Assembly: GCA_913055965.1 (NCBI GenBank)
Contig: CAJXKX010000083.1
Coordinates: 1-7,738 of the forward strand
Source: an uncultured Roseovarius sp.
Lineage (GTDB): Bacteria; Pseudomonadota; Alphaproteobacteria; Rhodobacterales; Rhodobacteraceae
Length of the DNA stretch: 7,738 nucleotides
Direction of reading: 5' to 3'
The notes under the pieces were generated by a model. That model had not been told where the DNA came from, searched no databases, and worked only from the letters and a program-made list of their open reading frames with translations. Position numbers and translations under genes: made by a program. The first letter of the stretch is position 1. Every line of letters begins with the position of its first letter. Positions 1 to 5,062 of this stretch are shown here, one piece after another.

Positions 1-115
1 CGACGATCGGAAGGTGACGGAAGCCGCCTTCCTGCATGCGCCACTCGGCTTCCAGCAGGGGCGTGTCGGGGGTGATCGTCACCGGGTCGGCGTGCATGAA
101 CTCGCGGACCAGCAT
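1..115 (-). CDS. CBS-domain protein, N-terminal fragment (runs off window)
   Basis: The reverse strand from 115 reads M-L-V-R-E-F-M-H-A-D-P-V-T-I-T-P-D-T-P and continues through E-G-G-F-R-H-L-P-I-V to the window edge, so 38 codons are visible. This is the classic opening of a CBS domain: a short strand, an 'xMxxDPVTITPDTPLLEA' turn and helix, then 'GGFRHLPIV'. CBS domains usually come in pairs and bind adenosine nucleotides to regulate a partner domain or act as stand-alone sensors. The start is well supported by an AGGAGG ribosome binding site six bases upstream of the ATG. The exonuclease gene on the same strand ends 34 bases upstream, so the two may share a transcript. What follows the first CBS motif cannot be seen, so whether this is a small AcuB-like protein or a larger CBS-regulated enzyme is open. 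The opening reminds me of small CBS proteins of Deinococcota (recollection, not a search). Confidence 0.8.
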   Translation of the reverse strand, partial: MLVREFMHADPVTITPDTPLLEAEWRMQEGGFRHLPIV

Positions 116-149
116 GGTGCACCTCCTCCTGGCCAGCGTACGCGCTCGC

Positions 150-827
150 TCAGGCGGAGGGGGTCGGGCCTTTTCCGACGGTGCCGAGCGAGGCGAGCAG
201 GATGCGCCGGAGTCGCTCGCGCCGCTTCGGATCGCGGGCCGCCTCGCGACTGCGGACGAACAGCGCGGCATGGCCGCGGGCGTCGGACACCGCGGTGTGG
301 TCATGCGGAACGCCGTTTCGGAGCTCGTCCGGATAGGCCGGCGGTCGCTCGCTCCACGGCAGGTCGAACGCGCTGCGCACGTGGCTGGCGAGATCGATCC
401 CGGCTCCGTGGAAGAGCGGATCGACAGCGTGCGGGTCGAACAGCCGGGCACCGTCGCCGAACCGATCCAGGTAGGCGTCGATCCAAGGACCGTCGAACGC
501 AAGCGGATGCGCGACGAAGACGCGAGGTGCGGGCAGGGTCCGGAGCCAGGCGATCAGCTTGGGCACGACCTCGGCAGCTGGCCGCGGATCGCGCGTCGCC
601 TCGTGCCAGGCGGACTCCTCGCGCGCCCACCACGCCATCGTGACGGGGTCGGTCTCAGCGCCCTCCAACGGAAGCAGCCTGGACGAGAAGGCCCCCAGCT
701 CCTCGCCCGTGTCGTCGACCGCGACGACGGCCAGGCTGCGCATCGAATGGCGGCCCGGATGCGGGCCGTCGGTCTCGACGTCGGCGACGCAGTAGATGGG
801 TGGGGTGGGGGTGGGGACGGGACGCAT
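150..827 (-). CDS. DnaQ-like (DEDDh) 3'-5' exonuclease family protein
   Basis: This 225-residue protein carries the three exonuclease motifs of the DnaQ/RNase T fold. Motif I is A-D-V-E-T-D-G with Asp16 and Glu18, motif II is H-P-L-A-F-D-G-P with Asp112, and motif III is H-T-A-V-S-D-A with His177 and Asp182. The DEDDh metal-binding set is therefore complete and activity is expected. It resembles the small family of stand-alone bacterial '3'-5' exoribonuclease' proteins whose N-terminus reads 'YCVADxExDGP.PG.xSM' and whose motif II follows a predicted short beta strand. Whether the substrate is RNA or DNA is not decidable here. The N-terminus before motif I is a Pro/Thr run (residues 5-10) encoded by a C-rich tract. 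No clear Shine-Dalgarno sequence precedes the ATG. The gene begins only 13 bases after the CCA end of the tRNA-Arg gene on the same strand, so it may be expressed from the tRNA transcript after processing. The CBS gene follows 34 bases downstream. Confidence 0.82.
   Translation of the reverse strand: MRPVPTPTPPIYCVADVETDGPHPGRHSMRSLAVVAVDDTGEELGAFSSRLLPLEGAETDPVTMAWWAREESAWHEATRDPRPAAEVVPKLIAWLRTLPAPRVFVAHPLAFDGPWIDAYLDRFGDGARLFDPHAVDPLFHGAGIDLASHVRSAFDLPWSERPPAYPDELRNGVPHDHTAVSDARGHAALFVRSREAARDPKRRERLRRILLASLGTVGKGPTPSA
798..821 (+). other. G-quadruplex-type motif at the exonuclease start
   Basis: Five G-runs of 3, 4, 5, 4 and 3 bases are separated by single T, T, T and the dinucleotide AC on the plus strand. 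Single-base loops are the arrangement known to give very stable parallel quadruplexes. The tract covers codons 3-10 of the exonuclease gene, where the plus strand is the template strand; the mRNA is C-rich and encodes alternating Pro and Thr. Folding in vivo is an inference. Confidence 0.55.
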
Positions 828-840
828 GGATCGGACCGGT

Positions 841-917
841 TGGTGCGCCCGGCAGGATTCGAACCTGCGACACGAGGCTTAGGAGTCCCCTGCTCTATCC
901 ACCTGAGCTACGGGCGC
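841..917 (-). tRNA. tRNA-Arg (anticodon CCU), CCA encoded
   Basis: The minus strand folds as a standard cloverleaf. The acceptor stem GCGCCCG pairs fully with CGGGCGC, followed by discriminator A and an encoded CCA (843-841). The D arm is GCTC/GAGC, and the T arm is GCAGG-TTCGAAT-CCTGC. The anticodon loop reads C-T-CCT-A-A, giving anticodon CCU, which decodes the arginine codon AGG. The anticodon stem is GGGGA/GCCTC: four pairs including one G-U, with an A-G mismatch next to the loop. The gene sits 66 bases after the stop of the membrane-protein gene and 13 bases before the exonuclease start. TATCCT on the minus strand (941-936) is placed like a -10 box, about 19 bases upstream of the mature 5' end, but no convincing -35 is seen. 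AGG is a minor codon in most high-GC genomes. Confidence 0.95.
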
Positions 918-983
918 ACGCTCCACCGCTCGCGAAGGATACCGCCGCGCGGCCCGGAGGGGCGTCGCATCCCGAGGGTTGCC

Positions 984-1703
984 TCAGGACAGCGGCTCGC
1001 TCGCGCCTGCAGCGGGAACGCGCGCCTCCATCCGCCGATACGATTCGTTCAGGCCGGCCAGGACCTGCAAGCTTCCCTGCATGAGCGGACCAATCGCGAG
1101 GGCGAACACCAGCGTCCCCCAGCCGACGGTGCCGCCCAGCGCCCAGCCGGTCGCCAGGACGATCAGCTCCATGCCCGTGCGGGCCCGTCGCACCTTCGCT
1201 CCCGTGAGGTCGGCCAGGGCGAGGGCGAAGCTGTCGCGGGGTCCCGCGCCCAGGCCGGCCGTGATGTAGAGGCCCGTCGCCAGGCCGTTCAGCAGGACGC
1301 CCGCCGCGAAGAGAGCCCAGCCTGCGAGGCCCCCGTCCGCGACCGGGAAGGCCGACCATCCCAGGAACAGGTCCACCCACAGGCCCACCGCCAGCATGTT
1401 GAAGAGCGTGCCGACGCCCGGACGGACGCGCGCGACCCGCCAGGCGACCACGATCAGCGCGAGGCCGGCCAGGATCATGGCCTGTCCGATCGTCAGCGGC
1501 GTTCTCAGGGCGACGCCCTGGTGGAAGACGTCCCACGCGGGAAGGCCGACCCGCCCGTTCAACATCAGGGCGATGCTCAGCCCGAAGATCATGAGTCCGA
1601 CGTTCAGGTGGAGCAGCCGCAGGCCGAACACGCGCCACGAGCGAGGCCGCGACCAGCTGCCGGAGGCGAGTCCGGCGGCGGACCGCGTCCGTGGTTCGCT
1701 CAC
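984..1703 (-). CDS. YczE/YitT-like multipass membrane protein
   Basis: This is a 239-residue hydrophobic protein with about five to six membrane segments, roughly at residues 30-49, 70-89, 97-117, 124-148, 178-197 and 198-216. It opens with L-R-L-L-H-L-N-V-G-L-M-I-F-G-L and G-L-P-A-W-D-V-F-H-Q-G, then G-L-G-A-G-P-R-D-S-F-A. Both the W-D-V-F-H-Q-G and G-x-G-P-R-D patterns are hallmarks of the uncharacterised YczE membrane family (COG2364), related to YitT proteins. Transport is often suspected for the family but no substrate is known, so I assign none. I chose the GTG start at 1703-1701 because it overlaps the TGA stop of the upstream YbaK coding region as GTGA, a common arrangement for translational coupling. 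The C-terminus after the last membrane segment is short and charged. A tRNA gene follows downstream. Confidence 0.85.
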   Translation of the reverse strand: MSEPRTRSAAGLASGSWSRPRSWRVFGLRLLHLNVGLMIFGLSIALMLNGRVGLPAWDVFHQGVALRTPLTIGQAMILAGLALIVVAWRVARVRPGVGTLFNMLAVGLWVDLFLGWSAFPVADGGLAGWALFAAGVLLNGLATGLYITAGLGAGPRDSFALALADLTGAKVRRARTGMELIVLATGWALGGTVGWGTLVFALAIGPLMQGSLQVLAGLNESYRRMEARVPAAGASEPLS

Positions 1704-2104
1704 GCGGGACTCGTGACGGCGACGACGGTCGCGCGGATCGCGTCCCGAAGCTCCGCCGGGTCGACGGGGAAGACGCTCTTCGGCGTTCCCGCGGCGGCCC
1801 ACACGACGTCGTAGGCGAGCAGGTCCTGGTCCATCAGGACCGGCACCTCGTTGGCCAGTCCGACCGGCGCCACGCCGCCGATCGCGAACCCGGTCACGTC
1901 CCGCACCGTCGCGGGATCCGCGAGGCGGGGCGTGCTGCCGACGTGCAGCTCCAGCAGGGCCGGGTCGACGCGGTTGGGTCCGCTGGCCAGCACCAGCCAG
2001 ACGCGACCGTCGTCGGCGGCGAACAGCAGCGACTTGACGATCTGGGCCACGTCGCAGCCGACGGCCGCGGCCGCGTCGACCGCCGTGCGGGTCGAGCCCG
2101 GCAT
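1700..2104 (-). other. YbaK/EbsC aminoacyl-tRNA deacylase domain, 5'-truncated
   Basis: Residues 299-432 of the hybrid frame form this domain. It shows M-P-G-S-T-R-T-A, then A-A-A-A-V-G-C, then Q-I-V-K-S-L-L-F with the conserved lysine at residue 322, T-G-F-A-I-G-G-V-A-P-V-G at 369-380, and A-A-G-T-P-K-S-V-F near the end. These are the conserved blocks of the YbaK/ProX family, which hydrolyses mischarged tRNAs such as Cys-tRNA(Pro) in trans. Family members run about 150-165 residues and begin 20-30 residues before the M-P-x-x-T-R-T-A block, so the first strand and helix and the start codon are absent. Specificity within the family cannot be fixed from these motifs. The rest of the domain has no internal stop or gap. 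Confidence 0.85.
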
Positions 2105-2998
2105 CTCCTCGATCTCGGCGTCGAGCCGCGCGGCATCGGCGCGCGCGCGGCTGTCTTCGGCCACCAGCGCGACCAGCCCCTCGGGATCGAAATCGAGCCT
2201 CTCGGGCCACTCGGCAAAGGGCGCGAGCCGCGCCTCCAGCGCATCGAGCGCATCGACCTGCGGCAGCGCCCGGCGCTCGGCGGCCAGCATGGCAGCACGA
2301 TGCTGCAGCCCGTCCCGCGCCTCCCGCGCGCCGCTTTCGTGCGCCTTCGCCTCGGCCAGCGCCTTCTTCAGGCCGCGCCACGCGCTTGCCGAGATATCGT
2401 GCGCGCGCATCTCCTTTTCCACCTGCGCAAGGCTGCGTTTGAGTTCGGCCACCCGCGTCTTGCTCTTGCGCTTGCCCCAGATCGCATCGGCCTCGGCGCG
2501 CACGGCATCGAGCGCGCTGCCCAGTTCCGCCACCCCGGCCGCGGCGGAAAACAGCAGCCGCCCGATATCGCCGCGCGCCCGCGCGATCTCTTCGCCGCCG
2601 CGCTCGATCGTGTCGTCGTCGAGGCAAAGCAGGTTGCGGTAATCCTCTTCGCCCAGACCTCCCAGATGCGCGGCGAGCGCGGCCTCGGGCAGGGCGGTGC
2701 CGGTCTCGTCCACCAGCGCGCCGCTGCGCAGCGGCAGCCGCGTCAGGTGCCGCGCCGCTCCGTCGATCTCGACCACGGCAGACACCCGCAGGTTCTTGCG
2801 CTGATGGCGGAAATCATAGGCCTCGCGATGCGGAAACCCGTAGAACAGCCGCAGCGCGCCCTCCATCGTGGTGGTCTTGCCGGCCTCGTTCGGGCCGTGG
2901 ACGATGTGGAAATCCGGCCCGTCCCCCGCCGCACCGAAATCGAAGTCGCGGCCGGTGAAATGCCCGAACCGCTCGAGGCAGAGGCGGCGCAGGCGCAT
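1700..2998 (-). CDS. Hybrid ORF: SbcC/YhaN-type ATPase N-terminus joined to YbaK deacylase domain
   Basis: This is a 432-residue open frame made of two unlike halves. Residues 1-290 match the N-terminal part of a large SMC-like repair ATPase (SbcC/Rad50/YhaN group). It begins M-R-L-R-R-L-C-L-E-R-F-G, has Walker A G-P-N-E-A-G-K-T at 35-42, the Y-D-F-R-H-Q-R-K-N-L segment typical of YhaN-like proteins, and the start of a charged coiled coil (about 160-295). From about residue 293 it becomes a YbaK/EbsC domain. The ABC signature, Walker B and returning coiled coil of the ATPase are missing; such ATPases normally run to about 1,000 residues or more, so no working ATPase is expected. The ATG at 2998 overlaps the TGA of the nuclease gene by one base (TGATG), as expected for an SbcD-SbcC operon. 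The downstream end overlaps the membrane-protein start as GTGA, as expected for an intact YbaK operon. Each end therefore looks native to a different locus. I judge a chimeric join most likely, with a natural fusion less likely. Confidence 0.75.
   Translation of the reverse strand: MRLRRLCLERFGHFTGRDFDFGAAGDGPDFHIVHGPNEAGKTTTMEGALRLFYGFPHREAYDFRHQRKNLRVSAVVEIDGAARHLTRLPLRSGALVDETGTALPEAALAAHLGGLGEEDYRNLLCLDDDTIERGGEEIARARGDIGRLLFSAAAGVAELGSALDAVRAEADAIWGKRKSKTRVAELKRSLAQVEKEMRAHDISASAWRGLKKALAEAKAHESGAREARDGLQHRAAMLAAERRALPQVDALDALEARLAPFAEWPERLDFDPEGLVALVAEDSRARADAARLDAEIEEMPGSTRTAVDAAAAVGCDVAQIVKSLLFAADDGRVWLVLASGPNRVDPALLELHVGSTPRLADPATVRDVTGFAIGGVAPVGLANEVPVLMDQDLLAYDVVWAAAGTPKSVFPVDPAELRDAIRATVVAVTSPA
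2101..2131. other. Junction between two unrelated segments
   Basis: The hybrid frame changes family within about ten codons (residues 290-299, A-R-L-D-A-E-I-E-E-M). To the right everything fits an SbcC-like coiled coil; to the left everything fits YbaK. The stretch D-A-E-I-x-E-M would be acceptable in either parent, since YbaK proteins often have such residues just before M-P-G-S-T-R-T-A, so a short shared sequence may have seeded the join. No insertion sequence, target duplication, tRNA end or integrase is present at the site. The exact breakpoint cannot be set without the parent sequences. Confidence 0.65.
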
Positions 2999-4236
2999 CA
3001 GCCCTCCGCCCCCCGCAGGCGCGCCAGCACCCGTCGCGCGCCGCGCTCCGACAGCGCCCGGTGCAGGCTCTCGGCGCTCTGCTCGTCGGGCAGAAGGCGC
3101 GCGCGACCCGCGGGCGGCAGGTCGGCGATCACCGCATCCAGCTCGGCGCGCGCGGCGGCGGCGGGGCCGGGTTCCTCGGCGATCCGTTCCATCAGCGCGG
3201 CCAACTCGCCCACCGCCGTCCCGGTCGCGCCCGGCGCATCCGCCATGTCGAGATCGAACCGCAGGGCATCGAGCCACAGCGCCCCGGTCTCGCGGGCGAT
3301 TTCCGCCGCCTGCGCCTGCCAATAGTCGGCATCGCGCAGGATCTGCCATCGGCGGCGCGTCGTCCCCCCGAGCCGCACCCGCACCACACCCGTCTCCGAG
3401 CGCAGTCCCGCGGCGGTCTCGCGCAGCGCCGCGCGCAGCCGCGCGCGCAGGGCGTCGTCGCTCTCCACCTCGGTCGCATCCACCGTGGCACGGGTGAATT
3501 CCACCACCGAGGTCGGCACTTCCGAGACCTCGATCCGCCCCTCCCCGATACTGAGGAGCGTCGCCGATTTCGGCCCCGTCTCGCCGATGTCGCGCCCCTG
3601 CGGCGTGCCGGGCATCACCACCCATGGCGCGCCGTCGGCATGGACCTGCCGCTTGTGGACATGGCCCAGCGCCCAGTAATCGAAGCCCATGGCGCGCAAC
3701 TCCTCGACGCTGCAGGGCGCGTAGGGGTCGTGCCCCGGCGCGCCCGCGAGCGACGTGTGCAGCATCGCGATATTGACCGCCCCCGGCACCGGCGCACCAA
3801 AGCGCGGCAGGAGGCTTTCGGGCGCGTGCCGGTCGGCAAAGCTCACCCCGTGAATCCAGATATCGCCATCAAGCTGCACCTTGCCGCCCCGCGCATCGAA
3901 CAGATGCACACCCTCGGGCAGGTCGAGCGCGCCCGTCACCGGGTTCTCGGCGTCATGATTGCCCTTGATGTAAAAGCTGCGGATGCCCGCCGCGTGCAGC
4001 CGCTCGAACTGCCCGATCAGAAAGGCGGCGGTGCGCGCGCTGCGGGCGTGCCCGTCGAACAGGTCGCCCGAGATCAGGAGCGCCGCGACCCGCTCGGCGA
4101 TGGCGCGCTCGACGATGCGCTCGAAAGCGCCGCGCGTGGCCGCCGCGACGGTCTCGCGCAGCCCTTCGTCACGCAGCGCTAGCGAGGCGAGCGGCGCGTC
4201 GAGATGGATGTCGGCGGTGTGCAGGATACGGATCAA
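2998..4236 (-). CDS. SbcD/YhaO-type DNA repair nuclease (metallophosphoesterase)
   Basis: This is a 412-residue calcineurin-like phosphoesterase of the Mre11/SbcD/YhaO group. Metal-binding motifs appear in order: D9-x-H11 in H-T-A-D-I-H-L-D, G-D-L-F-D (Asp58, Asp61), G-N-H-D (Asn93, His94, Asp95), His160 in M-L-H-T-S, and G-H-V-H (His192, His194). All are intact. The family processes DNA ends in complex with an SbcC/Rad50-like ATPase, and the ATPase gene follows with a one-base overlap. The tail (about 250-412) is Arg- and Ala-rich and probably contacts the ATPase coiled coil, by analogy to the family. I chose the TTG at 4236 because it gives the usual opening M-I-R-I-L-H-T-A-D-I-H-L-D and has AAGGAGA about ten bases upstream. 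An ATG at 4266 (28 codons in all before H-T-A... at most ten extra residues) and one at 4290 would add non-family residues. Length matches YhaO-like proteins. Confidence 0.88.
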   Translation of the reverse strand: MIRILHTADIHLDAPLASLALRDEGLRETVAAATRGAFERIVERAIAERVAALLISGDLFDGHARSARTAAFLIGQFERLHAAGIRSFYIKGNHDAENPVTGALDLPEGVHLFDARGGKVQLDGDIWIHGVSFADRHAPESLLPRFGAPVPGAVNIAMLHTSLAGAPGHDPYAPCSVEELRAMGFDYWALGHVHKRQVHADGAPWVVMPGTPQGRDIGETGPKSATLLSIGEGRIEVSEVPTSVVEFTRATVDATEVESDDALRARLRAALRETAAGLRSETGVVRVRLGGTTRRRWQILRDADYWQAQAAEIARETGALWLDALRFDLDMADAPGATGTAVGELAALMERIAEEPGPAAAARAELDAVIADLPPAGRARLLPDEQSAESLHRALSERGARRVLARLRGAEG

Positions 4237-4339
4237 GACGGCGGCTCTCCTTGCAAGATCGAGCATGTCAGCCGCGGACCCGAAGCTCAAGCCGCGGGCG
4301 CGCGGCGCGGCCTCGTGCCCCCCGCGAAATCCCGCTTCT

Positions 4340-4353
4340 TCACGTTTTCGTGA
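4340..4353. promoter_or_regulatory. Perfect inverted repeat TCACG-TTTT-CGTGA
   Basis: Two 5-base arms flank a TTTT centre in the lower-GC part of the divergent intergenic region, about 105 bases upstream of the nuclease start and 174 bases upstream of the fasciclin start. It could be a half-site pair for a dimeric regulator or a minor hairpin. A match this short can arise by chance, and no regulator is encoded nearby. Confidence 0.25.
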
Positions 4354-4488
4354 TTGGATGTTTCAGACGTCACCGGCTTAGCGACGCCCCCTTTCGCGTC
4401 AAGCGGCATGAGCGGAAATCCCCGCTGAACCGGCGCGCCCCAAGCCGCGTATGCCCCGCATCGATCCCGCAGACGCGGATCGCAACCA

Positions 4489-4505
4489 AGACCGGACAGA
4501 CCGGA
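4489..4505 (+). repeat. Tandem octamer AGACCGGA in the fasciclin leader
   Basis: AGACCGGA occurs at 4489-4496 and again at 4498-4505, separated by one C. The second copy ends ten bases before the GGAGGA ribosome binding site (4515-4520) of the fasciclin gene, so the pair probably lies in its 5' untranslated leader. Function is unknown, and chance occurrence is possible. Confidence 0.35.
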
Positions 4506-4526
4506 AAACACAACGGAGGAAATCAC

Positions 4527-5006
4527 ATGCTTCACAGAACCTGTCTCGCCCTGACCGCAGCCACGCTGATGGCAGGCCCCGCCTTCGCCGACGATCACTC
4601 CAAGGACATCGTCGATATCGCCGCAGGCAACGACAGCTTCTCGACCCTCGTCGCCGCCGTGCAGGCCGCCGACCTCGTCGAGACGCTCAAGGGCGATGGC
4701 CCCTTCACCGTCTTCGCCCCGACCGACGATGCCTTCGCCGCGCTGCCCGAGGGCACGCTCGAGGATCTGCTCAAGCCCGAGAACAAGGATCAGCTGACCG
4801 CGATCCTCACCTATCACGTGGTGCCGGGCAAGGTGATGTCGGGCGATCTCAGCGACGGCATGACCGCCGCGACCGTGCAGGGCGGCGAGGTCACCATCGG
4901 CACCGAGGGCGGTGTCACGGTGGACGGCGCCAACGTGGTGCAGGCCGATATCGAGGCCAGCAACGGCGTCATCCACGTCATCGACGGGGTGATCCTGCCG
5001 AAATAA
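4527..5006 (+). CDS. Secreted fasciclin (FAS1) domain protein
   Basis: This is a 159-residue protein with a signal peptide at residues 1-21 (short basic start, hydrophobic core A-L-T-A-A-T-L-M-A, cleavage after A-F-A before D-D-H). The remainder is a single FAS1 domain, with D-I-V-D-I-A-A at 27-33, the H1 box F-T-V-F-A-P-T-D-D-A-F-A-A-L at 60-73, Y-H-V-V-P-G at 96-101, and the H2 box N-G-V-I-H-V-I-D-G-V-I-L-P at 146-158. FAS1 domains mediate adhesion or protein-protein contacts; single-domain secreted versions are common in alphaproteobacteria and resemble MPB70-type proteins, with no enzymatic role known. The mature protein is acidic and expected in the periplasm or outside the cell. The ATG is supported by GGAGGA seven bases upstream. 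It is the only plus-strand gene in the window and appears monocistronic, ending in an intrinsic terminator. Confidence 0.93.
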   Translation: MLHRTCLALTAATLMAGPAFADDHSKDIVDIAAGNDSFSTLVAAVQAADLVETLKGDGPFTVFAPTDDAFAALPEGTLEDLLKPENKDQLTAILTYHVVPGKVMSGDLSDGMTAATVQGGEVTIGTEGGVTVDGANVVQADIEASNGVIHVIDGVILPK

Positions 5007-5029
5007 GCGAGATACCTGACGGATCGGGC

Positions 5030-5060
5030 GGGGCGCGGCCTTCGGGGCCGCGCCCCTTTT
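5030..5060 (+). terminator. Intrinsic terminator of the fasciclin gene
   Basis: A perfect 11-base-pair GC stem (5030-5040 with 5046-5056) closes a TTCGG loop and is followed directly by TTTT at 5057-5060. It begins 23 bases after the fasciclin stop codon. The opposite strand has the same hairpin but no T-run on its 3' side, so it should terminate plus-strand transcription best. The convergent aminotransferase stop codon is only two bases beyond the T-run. Confidence 0.9.
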
Positions 5061-5062
5061 CG

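Larger units (their letters stand above)
4237..4526. promoter_or_regulatory. Divergent intergenic region between repair nuclease and fasciclin genes
   Basis: These 290 bases separate the minus-strand nuclease gene from the plus-strand fasciclin gene and should hold both promoters. The stretch around 4325-4375 is less GC-rich than its surroundings and contains a small perfect inverted repeat. A tandem octamer lies just before the fasciclin ribosome binding site. I see no pair of -35 and -10 boxes good enough to call and no additional gene. Confidence 0.5.

Noticed and set aside
36..1814. A very long plus-strand open frame of 592 codons.
   Set aside because: It runs antisense across the exonuclease, tRNA, membrane-protein and YbaK regions, has low-complexity Arg/Gly-rich content and matches no family. 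It is an effect of high GC content.
841..2131. A genomic island inserted at the tRNA-Arg gene.
   Set aside because: The tRNA is more than 1 kb from the junction, no repeat of the tRNA 3' end is seen, and there is no integrase or mobility gene.
1700..2998. A new bifunctional enzyme combining a repair ATPase head with tRNA deacylase activity.
   Set aside because: Both halves are truncated at the join and each flank fits a different normal operon. Without the ATPase signature and Walker B the head cannot work. A false join is simpler, so the fusion is reported as a junction and not as a new system.
4237..4290. Longer starts for the SbcD/YhaO-type nuclease (ATG at 4266 or 4290).
   Set aside because: The extra residues do not fit the family opening, and the ribosome binding site favours the TTG at 4236.
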